Positions 26,613 to 36,748 of a stretch of DNA of 64,000 bases are shown one piece after another. Made by a program: the position numbers and the translations under genes. The notes below the pieces were generated by a model that was not told where the DNA came from, ran no database searches, and was given only the letters and a program-made list of their open reading frames with translations. How positions within the stretch are numbered: the first letter of the stretch is position 1; every line of letters begins with the position of its first letter. The DNA comes from Aureimonas sp. OT7 (GTDB taxonomy: Bacteria > Pseudomonadota > Alphaproteobacteria > Rhizobiales > Rhizobiaceae), in contig NZ_CP062167.1 in assembly GCF_014844055.1 (NCBI RefSeq), forward strand, positions 3,939,001-4,003,000, in the 5' to 3' direction.

Positions 26613-27370
26613 CCCGCCGACTGGCCGCCATCGATCGACAGGGAAATTCCCGTTACGCTCGCGGCCTCGTCAGACGCGAGGTAAGCGACGGATGCGGCGA
26701 CCTCGGCCGCCGAACTCATCCGGCCGATCTTGGACGACATCCTCGCGATCTTCGTCATGTCCGCCCACTCAGGCACGAGCGTCGTCTCAGTAACGAGCGG
26801 GGTATCGACGCCGCCGGGACAGACCGCGTTCACCCGCAGGCCCTGATCGGCATATTCCACCGCCATCGAGCGCGTCATCGCGTTGATGCCGCCCTTGCTG
26901 GCGCTATAGGCCGCCGCATAGGGAACGCCGCAGATAGAGGCGGCCGAGCTCATGTTGACGATCGTCCCCTTCGTCTTCAGCAGATGCGGGATCGCGGCGC
27001 GGCTGACATAGAAGGTGGCGTAGAGATTGATCTTGAGTACGAAGTCCCAGGCGTCGTCGGGATATTCGTGGGCGCGGTGCCAGTCCATCACGCCGGCGCA
27101 ATTCACCACGGCGTCGAGCCGCCCGAAGCGCTCGACCGCCTGATCGACCAGCGCCTGGCAATCCGCGCTTTCGCGGGCGTCGAAGCGGAAAGCCACGGCG
27201 TCCATGCCCGTTTCCCGGGTGATGGCCTCGGCGACGCGGTCTGCAGCATCGGTATTGATGTCACCGATCACGATTGCCGCGCCCTCCCCGGCAAGCCGTT
27301 CGGCACAGGCGCGGCCGATCCCGGAGGCGCCGCCGGTCACAAGCACGACCTTGTTTTCGAAACGCTTCAT
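26609..27370 (-). CDS. SDR-family oxidoreductase (classical)
   Basis: A 253-residue short-chain dehydrogenase with cofactor motif KVVLVTGGASGIGRACAERL, the NNAG-equivalent VVNCAGVMDWHRA, catalytic Ser in NMSSAASICG and the Tyr/Lys pair in YAAAYSASKGG. Asp in VIGDINTD after the second strand suggests NAD(H) preference. The substrate cannot be told from sequence. It lies directly downstream of the broken flavoenzyme gene on the same strand and probably shared its pathway. Confidence 0.88.
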   Translation of the reverse strand: MKRFENKVVLVTGGASGIGRACAERLAGEGAAIVIGDINTDAADRVAEAITRETGMDAVAFRFDARESADCQALVDQAVERFGRLDAVVNCAGVMDWHRAHEYPDDAWDFVLKINLYATFYVSRAAIPHLLKTKGTIVNMSSAASICGVPYAAAYSASKGGINAMTRSMAVEYADQGLRVNAVCPGGVDTPLVTETTLVPEWADMTKIARMSSKIGRMSSAAEVAASVAYLASDEAASVTGISLSIDGGQSAG

Positions 27371-27421
27371 CCTCAGTTCCTTTCAGATCCAGTATGTTCC
27401 ATTCTGACACCTTCCTGGCCG

Positions 27422-29571
27422 CTATAGCGGCGGGATGGCGTCCTCGCCTTTGATCGCCCGTACGGCGCCGCGCACGGCCCCCTCGATATAGCCGACCCCG
27501 CTTGTGTCGCCGACGACCTCCACATCGAAGCCGGCATTGCGCAGCGTATCCGCCAGTGCCAGGTTGGAATGCGCGCCCTTGGCGACAATCACGGTATCGG
27601 CCGGAACCGTCTGCCGGCTTCCATCCGCGGCGACGAAGTTCACCGCCGTCTACGTGATCGCCACGTCCCTCACTTGCGAAAACAGGGCGGCGCCATGGTC
27701 CTTCAGCTCGGTCACCGCGCGCATCCGGCGGACCAGCGTCAGGCCGCGGCCGAAATGGGCGCTTTCCTCAAGCACGGTGATCTTGCGGCCGCGTTCGACC
27801 AGGAACTCGCCAAGCTCGATCCCGACCAGCTCGCCGCCGATGATGACGACGTTCCTGCCCAGCGGCATCCAGACCTTCGTCGCCGCCCGGACGAAATCGG
27901 GATTGGCGAGCAGGCCGGTCGTGGCGCCGATGCCGGTGGCGAGGCGCGCGAAGGCCGAGGTCTTGCGCCTCAGGTCGGGAGTCGAGACCCCGAACATCAG
28001 GTTGCGCATGTCGTCGCCCGAAAAGACATGGTCGAGCTCGCCGCCGGGAATGCCCGGCATGTCGCGCAAGGCGCCGTTGGCGACGATCACCCGGTCGGGG
28101 AACAGCGAGCGCACCAGTTCCGGGGTGGCCTGCGTCTTGAGCCGGACATCGACCTTGGAGTGCTTGATCTGCAGCTTCAGCCAGTCGAGGAAGCGCTCAT
28201 TCGGCTCATAGGCGATGCCTGCGAAACGCAGGGTGCCGCCCAGCCGCTCGCTGCTTTCGATCAGGGTCACCGTGTTGCCGGCAAGGTCCAACCGGCGCGC
28301 CGCTTCCATGCCGCCCGGTCCACCGCCGATCACGACGATCCGCTCGCCCTGCGAAGTCCGCGCCCGGTCACGTCGATATTCGAAGCCGGTCTCGGAATTG
28401 ACCGCACAGCGCACCTGCTGGCCGATATATTCAGTCGAAACGCAGGTGTAGCAATAGATGCAGGGCCGAATTTCCTCAGGGGTCCCCTGGGCAAGCTTGT
28501 TCGGCAGAAAAGGATCGGCCAGCATCTTGCGGCCCATGGCGAGGAAGTCGAATGCACCCTCGGCCACAAACCGCTCGCCATGTTCCGGCTCGACCCGACC
28601 CGAGGCGATGACCGGAATGTTGACATCCGCCTTGATCGCGCGAGCGGCGGGGATGTTCGCGTCTGGCTCATGCGGGATGTTGGACGCTGAATGGAGCTTG
28701 GGCTTGGCGGTGTCGTGATAGGCGGTGACGGTGATCGCGTCGGCGCCGTTCTCTTCCAGCCAGCGCGCGACGATCTTGGCATCCTCCAGCGTGGTGCCGA
28801 TCTCCTTGCCCAGTTCGCGGCTATCGAGCTTCATCCACACGGGATAGTCCGGCCCAACGGTTGCGCGCACGGCACGCAGCACGTCGAGCATCAGGCGGGC
28901 GCGGTTTTCCAGCGAGCCGCCATAGTCGTCATCCCGGTGGTTGGAAGAAGGGGACAGGAAGGACGATATCAGGTAGCCGTGGCCGCCATGGATCTCGACG
29001 CCATCGAACCCCGCCTCCTTCGCCCGGCGTGCGCCTTCGGCATACAGGGCGACGGCGGCGGCGATGTCGGCCTTGTCCAGCACCTTGACCCCGGCCATCT
29101 GTCGGTCACCGCCCGCCATCTCCTCGGGCAGGAAATATTGCAGATACTCCATATCCTGCGGATGCGGCATGGAGGGCGCCCAGAACTCGTGCCCCTGCGC
29201 CGCGGCATAAGCCGCTACGAGCCCGCCGAAATGGAGCTGGGCTGCGATCTTCGCGCCGTGGGAATGCACTGCATCGGCCATACGCCTAAGGCCGGGGATG
29301 AAACGGTCATCCGAGATGCCGGCCTGGTCGGGCAGCACTACGCCAGCCGGCCAGCCCACGCCCATCACGCCCATGATGATCAAGCCGGCGCCGCCCTTCG
29401 CCTGCTCCTCATGGAAGCGGATATACCTCCCCGATGCTGCCGTCCTGCTCGGCCAGGCTCACGCCCATGGCGGTCACCACCAGGCGATTCCTGACTTCCA
29501 TCTTGCCGATCTTGCCGGGCGAAAGGAGATGCCGGTACTTGGTGGAAGCTTTCGTCGTGGCGTCGGCCATG
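27422..29571 (-). pseudogene. Old-Yellow-Enzyme-type NADH:flavin oxidoreductase, broken twice
   Basis: The natural start is the ATG at 29571 (MADATTKASTKYRHLLSPGK, with GGAG upstream). After about 48 codons the frame shifts near 29425 and resumes as IRFHEEQAKGGAGLIIMGVM. It continues through the TIM barrel (FDGVEIHGGHGYLISSFLSP), the 4Fe-4S cysteines (CIYCYTCVSTEYIGQQVRCAV) and the FAD/NADH domain (ERIVVIGGGPGGMEAARRL). An in-frame TAG at 27650 interrupts the last 75 codons, which continue in frame to 27422. The family includes 2,4-dienoyl-CoA and 2-enoate reductases. With two lesions it is almost certainly inactive. Confidence 0.8.
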
Positions 29572-29861
29572 GTGTTCTCCGGTGCGGGACTGGTCTTGCG
29601 GGCAGTTATTGATCAATCGCCGATAGCTGTGCCGCGATAGGCCGTGCGGAATACTACGCCAGCCATAGAAAGGCGGTGCTTCTTTCGGCTGTGGCCGTCC
29701 CCCCCTTGGATACCGGATTGATGCCGGCTCCCGGCGGTCGGGCGCGGCGAGTTGTTTCAACTATGAGGCCAAGAGATCGTTTTCTTCTGTGGCAGCAACT
29801 TCCATGCCGGTGTCCGAGCATTATCGGCAAGTGAACCGTCGCTTTCTTCGCGGATCAGGCT

Positions 29862-30458
29862 TCATTCATCAATCGGCTCCGCCTCGGATGCGCCTGAAGT
29901 ATTCAGAACTTGCCGGATGGACTGGGTGAGAACCGCCTCAGCTTGCGCATCTCCCATCGCCGTGACCATCGGCAGCTTAAGAAAGTCACGCAGCACGCCG
30001 AAACCGAGCAGCAGCGCGATCATCATGGCGACGCGTGACCCGTCGCGGTCCTGAAGTTTTTCGGCAAGCGGATTGAAAAACTCGTCCTGCATGCGCTGGG
30101 CGAGAAAACTGGAGACATGCGGGCTGGAAGCCGAACTGATCAGGATATCGAAGGCGTTGATCTCCGCTACGAGTTTGCCCCGCGGCTGATCAAAGATCCG
30201 CTGGACCAGATAGGCCGGCAGGTCCTGCGGAGCCAGATCGGAGAAGTTCATCTCTTCGGAAGCCGCTTCCAGGGCTTCCAGGAACAGCTTCTCCTTGGAG
30301 CCGTAGCTCCTGTGGACATAGGCGACGTCCACGGCCACGTCGGCTGCGATGTCCCGCAGGCTGACGTCGTCGAACGAACGTGTTCCAAAGCGCCGGATCG
30401 CGGCTTCGAGAATCCGATGGCGGGTAAGACCCTCACCGCGGGACGGGCGCTTTGCCAT
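29862..30458 (-). CDS. TetR-family regulator of the adjacent efflux operon
   Basis: The 198-residue protein has a TetR HTH at residues 12-58 (RHRILEAAIRRFGTRSFDDV, SLRDIAADVAVDVAYVHRSYGSKEKL) and a helical ligand domain. The start ATG follows GGAGAGG. It is divergent from the HlyD/ABC operon at 30552, and a 46-bp inverted repeat lies between the two genes. It most likely represses the transporter operon and its own gene until a toxic ligand binds. The gap 29572-29861 upstream of the flavoenzyme relic holds no recognised feature. Confidence 0.88.
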   Translation of the reverse strand: MAKRPSRGEGLTRHRILEAAIRRFGTRSFDDVSLRDIAADVAVDVAYVHRSYGSKEKLFLEALEAASEEMNFSDLAPQDLPAYLVQRIFDQPRGKLVAEINAFDILISSASSPHVSSFLAQRMQDEFFNPLAEKLQDRDGSRVAMMIALLLGFGVLRDFLKLPMVTAMGDAQAEAVLTQSIRQVLNTSGASEAEPIDE

Positions 30459-30492
30459 GGCGGTTATTCCTCTCCAAGGGGAAGCTGTGCCC

Positions 30493-30538
30493 CGAGTTTC
30501 AAGTTAAGTCAACTGTTGTTGATTTAACTGGAAACTCG
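30493..30538. promoter_or_regulatory. TetR operator: 46-bp inverted repeat
   Basis: The halves 30493-30513 and 30518-30538 are inverted repeats matching at 19 of 21 positions, separated by four bases. The left half reads CGAGTTTCAAGTTAAGTCAA and one more base. The dyad contains nested TTAAGTCAAC / GTTGATTTAA pairs and covers the start region of both divergent genes. The length suits binding of two TetR dimers. Confidence 0.75.
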
Positions 30539-30551
30539 TGTAGTAGCGTCG

Positions 30552-31670
30552 ATGAACGACAATGCGCCAGCTTGGCGCTCATGGTTCCGGGGGCGTGGCA
30601 TGAAACTGCCTGGCAAAGGATGGCTGATCGCCGGAGGCGTCGCTATTGCGGCCGTCGTCGCTTACCTGGCATGGCAAGCAATGGCCGATCCCGGTCTTCC
30701 AGAGGGCATAGCCAGCGGCAATGGCCGTATCGAGGCCGTCGAGATCGATATCTCCGCCAAGGCGGGCGGGCGGCTGAGCGACATCCTGGTCAATGAAGGC
30801 GATTTCGTGCATACCGGTCAGGACCTCGCCGTGATGGATACGAACCAGCTGGAAGCCGGGAGACGCCAGGCCGAAGCTGAGCTTCGCCGCGCCGAGATCG
30901 CCATCGAGACTGCCCAAAGCATCGTCGCCCAGCGCGAGGCGGAGCGCGGCTCGGCACTTGCGATCATAGAGCAGCGTCAGGCTGAACTGGATTCCGCCGC
31001 AACCAAGCTGGCCCGCTCCGAGCAGTTGATCGAGCGCAACACAGTCTCCCAGCAGGTTCTCGACAATGACCGGGCAGCCGAACGAGGGGCCCGCGCCAAT
31101 CTCGGCGCCGCACAAGCACAGTTGGCCGCCTCCGAAGCCGCGATCAGCGCGGCAAAGGCGCAAGTCGTCGATGCGGAAGCGGCGGTGGATGCGGCAAAGG
31201 CGGCCATCGAAAGCATCGAGACCGATATCGCAGACAGCACGCTGAAGGCGCCTCGCGACGGGCGCGTTCAGTTCCGGGTTGCCCAGCCGGGTGAGGTTCT
31301 GGCGAGCGGCGGGCGCGTCATCAACATGGTCGACCTGTCGGATGTCTATATGACGTTCTTCCTGTCGACCGAGCAGGCCGGCAGAGTGGCGCTCGGCGCT
31401 GAGGTGCGGCTCGTGCTCGACGCCGCACCCCAATATGTCATCCCGGCAACTGTCTCCTTCGTGTCAGATGTGGCCCAGTTCACGCCGAGGACCGTTGAAA
31501 CGGAGGAAGAACGCCAGAAGCTGATGTTCCGCGTCCGCGCGCGAATACCTGCAGACCTTCTGCGGCAGTATATAGAGCTGGTGAAGACGGGGCTTCCCGG
31601 CATGGCCTATGTCCGGATCGATCCGAATGCCGTTTGGCCAGCCTTTCTTGAAATGGAAGCCGCACAATGA
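30552..31670 (+). CDS. HlyD-family membrane fusion protein (YhiI-like)
   Basis: The 372-residue protein has one N-terminal membrane segment ([19 protein letters not shown]), a biotinyl-lipoyl-like domain ([35 protein letters not shown]), a long coiled-coil hairpin at about residues 105-220 rich in Ala, Glu and Gln, and the closing barrel ([20 protein letters not shown]). It bridges the inner-membrane ABC exporter and an outer-membrane channel. Its stop overlaps the next gene (ATGA). An alternative start is the Met at 30600. Confidence 0.88.
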   Translation: MNDNAPAWRSWFRGRGMKLPGKGWLIAGGVAIAAVVAYLAWQAMADPGLPEGIASGNGRIEAVEIDISAKAGGRLSDILVNEGDFVHTGQDLAVMDTNQLEAGRRQAEAELRRAEIAIETAQSIVAQREAERGSALAIIEQRQAELDSAATKLARSEQLIERNTVSQQVLDNDRAAERGARANLGAAQAQLAASEAAISAAKAQVVDAEAAVDAAKAAIESIETDIADSTLKAPRDGRVQFRVAQPGEVLASGGRVINMVDLSDVYMTFFLSTEQAGRVALGAEVRLVLDAAPQYVIPATVSFVSDVAQFTPRTVETEEERQKLMFRVRARIPADLLRQYIELVKTGLPGMAYVRIDPNAVWPAFLEMEAAQ

Positions 31671-34447
31671 CACGCGGTGATGACGACAGGCATCTGCCTT
31701 CCGTCATCAGCTTCAACGATCTGGAGCTGACCTATGGCAGGACCACGGCTCTCGACAAGGTGACGCTCGACATTCCGGCCGGCAGGATGGTCGGCCTGAT
31801 CGGGCCTGACGGCGTCGGCAAATCGAGCCTGCTTTCGCTGATCGCCGGCGCGCGGCGAATGCAAGGCGGAACTTTGAAGGTGCTGGGTGGCGACATGCGC
31901 GATGCAGGTCACCGGCGCGAAGCCTGCCCGCGCATCGCCTATATGCCGCAGGGGCTTGGAAAGAACCTCTACTTCACCCTTTCCATATTCGAGAATGTCG
32001 ATTTCTTCGGCCGCCTGTTCGGGCAGGATCGCGCCGAACGCGAGGCACGGATCGACGACCTGCTTGAAAGCACCGGCCTGGCGCCGTTCCGCGACCGGCC
32101 GGCCGGCAAGCTTTCGGGCGGCATGAAGCAGAAGCTGGGCCTGTGCTGTTCGCTCATCCACGATCCGGACCTGCTCATTCTCGACGAGCCCACGACAGGC
32201 GTCGACCCGTTGTCGCGGCGGCAGTTCTGGGAACTGATCGACCGCATCCGCGCCGAGCGGCCGGGAATGAGCGTCCTTGTCGCCACCGCCTATATGGAGG
32301 AAGCGCAGGGTTACGATTGGCTCGTCGCGATGAATGCAGGCCAGATCCTTGCAACCGGCACGCCAGACGCGCTCATGCAGCGGACGGGCACGGATAATCT
32401 CGACGCGGCCTTCATCCAGTTGCTCCCGGAAGATGACCGCAAGGATCATCGCAAGGTAGAAATCCCGCCGAGGGATGCGGCCGGGAAGGGCGACTTTGCG
32501 ATCGAAGCGGAACACCTCACGATGCGGTTCGGCGATTTCACCGCCGTGGACAATGTCAGCTTCCAGATTCCACGCGGCGAGATCTTCGGTTTCCTCGGCT
32601 CCAACGGCTGCGGAAAAACGACCACGATGAAGATGCTGACCGGCCTGCTGGCCGCCAGCGACGGAACCGCGAAACTGTTCGGGCACGAAGTCGATCCCAA
32701 CGACATGGCTGTGCGCAAGAAGGTCGGCTATATGAGCCAGGCCTTCTCACTTTATGGCGAACTCACCGTCCGGCAGAATTTCGACCTGCATGCGCGCTTG
32801 TTCAAGATGGACGAGACGGCGATCCCCGCGCGCATCGAGGAAATGGCGGAGCGCTTCGGCTTGCAGGACGTCATGGACAGCCTGCCCGACGCGCTGCCTC
32901 TGGGTATCCGCCAACGTCTTTCGCTGGCGGTGGCGATGATCCACGGCCCGGACATCCTCATTCTCGACGAGCCGACCTCGGGCGTCGATCCGGTCGCGCG
33001 CGACGCATTCTGGCAGATCCTCGCCGATCTCTCTCGCAAGGACGGCGTCACGATCTTCGTGTCGACCCATTTCATGAACGAGGCGGAACTGTGCGACCGC
33101 ATCTCGCTCATGCATGCCGGCAAGGTGCTCGTCAGCGACACGCCGGCCGCAATCGTCCGGAAGCGCGAGGCTGCGAGCCTCGATGAAGCCTTCATCGCCT
33201 ATCTGGAGGACGCGATCGCCGACTCCACGCAACAGTCCGCGCATGCGAGCACTGAGGCGGCGGGCAAAGCGGCTGCCCTGCCCCATGATGAGCCCCGGCC
33301 GGCTTCGTCCGTTCGCCGCTACTTCGATGCGCGGCGCATGTTCAGCTACGCCCGGCGCGAGAGCCTTGAACTGCAACGCGATCCGATCCGCGCCACGATC
33401 GCCGTCCTTGGCACCGTGATCCTGATGCTGGTGGTCGGCCTGGGCATTAACATGGATGTCGAGGACCTGACCTTCGCGGTGCTCGACCGTGACGATTCCA
33501 CCATCAGCCGGCAATACGTCCTCGAACTCTCCGGGTCACGATACTTCGTCGAGAAGGAGCCGATCACGGACTATGCCGATATGGACCGGCGCATGCGCAA
33601 CGGCGAACTCAGCCTGGCGCTGGAGATTCCTCCCGGCTTCGGCCGCAGTGTCTTGCGCGAGAACGCCGTGGAACTGGGCGCATGGATCGACGGCTCCAAT
33701 CCCCAGCGGGCCGAAACCGTGAGCGGCTATGTCCAGGGCATGCACGGCAACTGGCTGTCCGCCCGGGCAAGGGAGGCCTACGGAGATGCCGCATCCCGGA
33801 ACGATTTCAATCTCGAGATCCGCTACCGCTACAATCCCGACGTCAAGAGCCTTGTTGCGATGTCGCCCGCCGTGATCCCGCTGCTTCTTCTCCTGATCCC
33901 CTCGATGCTGACGGCGCTGAGCGTCGTGCGCGAGAAGGAACTCGGCTCGATCACCAATCTCTATGTCACGCCGGTGACGAAGCTGGAATTTCTGCTCGGC
34001 AAGCAGATGCCTTATCTTGTGCTCGCCATGATCAACTTTCTGTTGATGTGGATGGTAGCGATCTTCCTGTTTCAGGTGCCGTTCACGGGATCGGCCATTG
34101 CGTTCATCGCAGGGGCTTTCCTGTTCGCCGCGGCGGCGACGGCGATCGGTCTGGTCATCTCGGCCTTCATGAAAAGCCAGATCGCGGCACTTTTTTCCAC
34201 GGCGCTGATCACCCTCATACCGGCCGTCCAGTATTCCGGGCTCATCGATCCGGTATCCTCCCTTGATGGGTTCGGCGCGTTCTTCGGCCAGATCTATCCG
34301 GCCACCCATTTCGTGACGATTTCGCGCGGCGTGTTCTCGAAGGGGCTCGGTTTCGAGGAACTCTCCGGGGCGTTCGTGCCGCTCCTGCTGTCGGTCCCGG
34401 TCCTGCTGGCGCTGGGCGTGCTGCTCCTGAAGAAGCAGGAGGCCTGA
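31667..34447 (+). CDS. ABC exporter with two ATPase domains fused to an ABC-2 permease (RbbA/YhiH-like)
   Basis: The 926-residue protein has two nucleotide-binding domains and one membrane domain. The first has Walker [10 protein letters not shown], signature [10 protein letters not shown] and Walker [14 protein letters not shown]. The second has [10 protein letters not shown], the variant signature [10 protein letters not shown] and [13 protein letters not shown]. After residue 560 an ABC-2 type permease follows with a large periplasmic loop and membrane segments such as [19 protein letters not shown]. It pairs with the permease gene downstream and the HlyD protein upstream for drug or toxin export. 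The family name RbbA is historical. Confidence 0.9.
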   Translation: MTRGDDDRHLPSVISFNDLELTYGRTTALDKVTLDIPAGRMVGLIGPDGVGKSSLLSLIAGARRMQGGTLKVLGGDMRDAGHRREACPRIAYMPQGLGKNLYFTLSIFENVDFFGRLFGQDRAEREARIDDLLESTGLAPFRDRPAGKLSGGMKQKLGLCCSLIHDPDLLILDEPTTGVDPLSRRQFWELIDRIRAERPGMSVLVATAYMEEAQGYDWLVAMNAGQILATGTPDALMQRTGTDNLDAAFIQLLPEDDRKDHRKVEIPPRDAAGKGDFAIEAEHLTMRFGDFTAVDNVSFQIPRGEIFGFLGSNGCGKTTTMKMLTGLLAASDGTAKLFGHEVDPNDMAVRKKVGYMSQAFSLYGELTVRQNFDLHARLFKMDETAIPARIEEMAERFGLQDVMDSLPDALPLGIRQRLSLAVAMIHGPDILILDEPTSGVDPVARDAFWQILADLSRKDGVTIFVSTHFMNEAELCDRISLMHAGKVLVSDTPAAIVRKREAASLDEAFIAYLEDAIADSTQQSAHASTEAAGKAAALPHDEPRPASSVRRYFDARRMFSYARRESLELQRDPIRATIAVLGTVILMLVVGLGINMDVEDLTFAVLDRDDSTISRQYVLELSGSRYFVEKEPITDYADMDRRMRNGELSLALEIPPGFGRSVLRENAVELGAWIDGSNPQRAETVSGYVQGMHGNWLSARAREAYGDAASRNDFNLEIRYRYNPDVKSLVAMSPAVIPLLLLLIPSMLTALSVVREKELGSITNLYVTPVTKLEFLLGKQMPYLVLAMINFLLMWMVAIFLFQVPFTGSAIAFIAGAFLFAAAATAIGLVISAFMKSQIAALFSTALITLIPAVQYSGLIDPVSSLDGFGAFFGQIYPATHFVTISRGVFSKGLGFEELSGAFVPLLLSVPVLLALGVLLLKKQEA

Positions 34448-34449
34448 CC

Positions 34450-35562
34450 ATGCTGTCCTCCAACATCCTGCAGCTCGGCATCAAGGAACTGCGCGGCCTC
34501 ATGCGCGATCCGATCATGCTCGTGCTGATCGTGTTTTCGTTCACAGGGTCGGTCTACATGTCCGCCACTTCGTCGCCGGAGACCCTTAGCCGCGCGACCA
34601 TTGGCATTGTCGACGAGGACCAGTCGCCTCTTTCCGGCAGGATCGCGACCTCCTTCTACGAGCCCTACTTCCTGAAGCCCCAGTTCATCACTGCTGCGGA
34701 GATGGATGTGCGGATGGACAACGGGCTCGACACGTTCGCGCTCGACATTCCCCCGAACTTCCAGCGCGACGTGCTGGCCGGCAAGTCGCCGTCCATCCAG
34801 CTCAATATCGACGCCACCCGCATGTCGCAGGCGTTCACCGGCGGCGGCTACGTGCAGAGCATCGTGAGCGCCGAAGTTTCGGAATATGTCAACCGTTACC
34901 GCGCTGACGCGGCCATGCCGATCGATCTCAATTTGCGGGCGCGCTTCAATCCCGAGCTCAACAAAGGCTGGTTCGGCGCGATCACCAGCATCATCAACAG
35001 CATCACCATGCTGTCGATCGTCCTGGCCGGTGCAGCCCTCATCCGCGAGCGCGAGCACGGAACGATTGAGCATCTCCTCGTCATGCCGGTCACGCCGCTT
35101 GAGATCATGATCAGCAAGGTCTGGTCGATGGGCGCCGTCGTCCTGGCGGCCTCCGCCTTCTCACTGATCGTGGTCGCGCAGTGGGCACTGGAGATTCCGG
35201 TCGCGGGCTCGGTGTTCCTGTTCCTGGTCGGCACGGCGCTGCTTCTTTTCGCAACCACGTCGCTTGGCATTTTCCTGGCGACGGTCGCCGGATCCATGCC
35301 GCAATTCGGCCTGCTGTTGATGCTGGTCCTTTTGCCGTTGCAGGTCCTGTCGGGCGGGTCGACCCCGCGCGAAAGCATGCCCGAGATCATCCAGACGGTC
35401 ATGCTTGCGGCCCCCAATACGCATTTCGTCATCCTGGCGCAGTCGGTGCTGTTTCGCGGCGCGGGACTGGACGTCGTCTGGCCCCAGTTGCTCATGCTCA
35501 TGCTGATCGGAACGGTATTCTTTATGGTCGCCCTGAGGCGGTTCCGGATATTCCTCCGGTAG
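34450..35562 (+). CDS. ABC-2 type permease (YhhJ-like)
   Basis: The 370-residue membrane protein has one N-terminal segment (DPIMLVLIVFSFTGSVYMSA), an extracytoplasmic domain up to about residue 175 and then five membrane segments (SIINSITMLSIVLAGAALI, LLLMLVLLPLQVLSGGSTP, LLMLMLIGTVFFMVALRRF). The motif EREHGTIEHLLVMPVTPLEIM is typical of ABC-2 permeases. It follows the fused ABC gene by two bases and completes the exporter. Confidence 0.9.
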   Translation: MLSSNILQLGIKELRGLMRDPIMLVLIVFSFTGSVYMSATSSPETLSRATIGIVDEDQSPLSGRIATSFYEPYFLKPQFITAAEMDVRMDNGLDTFALDIPPNFQRDVLAGKSPSIQLNIDATRMSQAFTGGGYVQSIVSAEVSEYVNRYRADAAMPIDLNLRARFNPELNKGWFGAITSIINSITMLSIVLAGAALIREREHGTIEHLLVMPVTPLEIMISKVWSMGAVVLAASAFSLIVVAQWALEIPVAGSVFLFLVGTALLLFATTSLGIFLATVAGSMPQFGLLLMLVLLPLQVLSGGSTPRESMPEIIQTVMLAAPNTHFVILAQSVLFRGAGLDVVWPQLLMLMLIGTVFFMVALRRFRIFLR

Positions 35563-35808
35563 AGCGTAAGGAGAAGCCCATTTCGGAAGACCGATGTCGA
35601 GACCGAAGGCTATCGCTCTTAGTTACGAAACGAAACGTGGCAGACAGCTTCGAGCCTACGCCCAGCTTCAGAGCATGCCGATCGCTGCACGGACTCAACC
35701 TAAATGGCCCCGGCAAACCCGGTGCAGTTCACTCCGCCCCTAGCGCCCGCCGCCGAAGCCTCGGAACGCAGCGCTCGGCGAAATCCCAATCAGAGAGAAA
35801 AAATCGAC

Positions 35809-36228
35809 ATGACAACGAACGAGAACATCATCCGCGAGGTCTATGCTGCAGCCGAAGGAACCTCGCTCGACGCAGGCAGGTTCGCCTCCTTGTTCCATGA
35901 GGATGGATATTTCCTGGACCAGGCATCCGGGATGCGGTGGACAGGTCCGGAAGTCCGTCAGCCCATCCACGGCCTCGCCGGCGCCTTTCCAGATATGCAC
36001 CGTGAGCTGCTTTCCTTTTATTCGGTCGGCGATGCCGTGATAGTCGAGCTTCGGCTGCGAGGCACCCACCTTGGCGATCTTGTCACGGCCCAGGGCGTGG
36101 TGCCCCCGACAGGCGAAACGTTCGACATCCCGTGCTGCGATGTCTTCCACCTGCGGGATGGAAAGGTGGTCTCGTTCCATTGCTACAACGAGTTTCCGGC
36201 GTGGCTGAACAGCTTGCCGGGTCGGTGA
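35809..36228 (+). CDS. SnoaL/NTF2-like small protein
   Basis: The 139-residue protein (MTTNENIIREVYAAAEGTSL...) has the SnoaL-like fold pattern: helices, then VGDAVIVELRLRGTHLGDL and DVFHLRDGKVVSFHCYNEFPAWL. I start at the ATG after AGAGAGAAAA; the longer frame upstream lacks support. Members include polyketide cyclases, dehydratases and binding proteins. It lies 246 bases after the exporter operon, so it may or may not be co-regulated. The substrate is unknown. Confidence 0.75.
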   Translation: MTTNENIIREVYAAAEGTSLDAGRFASLFHEDGYFLDQASGMRWTGPEVRQPIHGLAGAFPDMHRELLSFYSVGDAVIVELRLRGTHLGDLVTAQGVVPPTGETFDIPCCDVFHLRDGKVVSFHCYNEFPAWLNSLPGR

Positions 36229-36748
36229 GTTCCCTGAGGCATCTACACCTTAACCTTTGGATTGGGAACGGCGCGCGAGATCGCAGGGAACGACGATCGA
36301 GACGGTCGGAGCAGTCACGCAATGAATTTTTGGGAAGGCGGACACCCTTCCAGAAACCTGTGGCTGATGCAGCAGTTGACCGGCTCAGGTGATTTATCCA
36401 AGTGGCGATGGCGTCGGCAACGGTTGAATCGCTTTCCGTCTCGATGCCCAATGATTGCATCGGCGGCAGACCCGGAGGCGCGATTTTGTAAAAGTGCGTC
36501 AGGTCGGAAATGTCGCGGCCTTAGTTGGCAGCGTGGTTCGATCTGCACCGCCAGCTTACCGAGTCTGGGGTCATGCAAGACGCCGATGAGGTCGCCGTCC
36601 GCGACCACCTGCGCTGGCGCGCGCAGGTGGTCGCGGACGTAGCCGTTATCGGGCCGTATCCGCTCCCGGACCTTCCGACGAATCTCTTGAGCGTGTCGGT
36701 GGTGAAACCTGTTTGCCAGGTGCGGTGTCCGGCCGCAGCACCTTCCGA
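36229..36748. other. Gene-free gap with decayed sequence
   Basis: No convincing gene was found in this 520-base stretch. Several short frames exist, but none has a family match I recognise or a ribosome binding site. A near-perfect hairpin (36597-36638) is the only striking feature. It is probably remnant DNA at a junction between modules. Confidence 0.5.
36597..36638. repeat. 18-bp perfect inverted repeat (hairpin)
   Basis: GTCCGCGACCACCTGCGC at 36597-36614 is exactly complementary to 36621-36638, with a six-base spacer. No T-run follows, so it is not a standard terminator. It may be a recombination, replication or transposon-related structure, or a protein-binding site. Confidence 0.65.

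Noticed and set aside
27419..27435. GCTATAGCG string that looks like another 46-bp repeat
   Set aside because: Only the first nine bases match; it lies at the end of the flavoenzyme coding sequence and the rest does not align.
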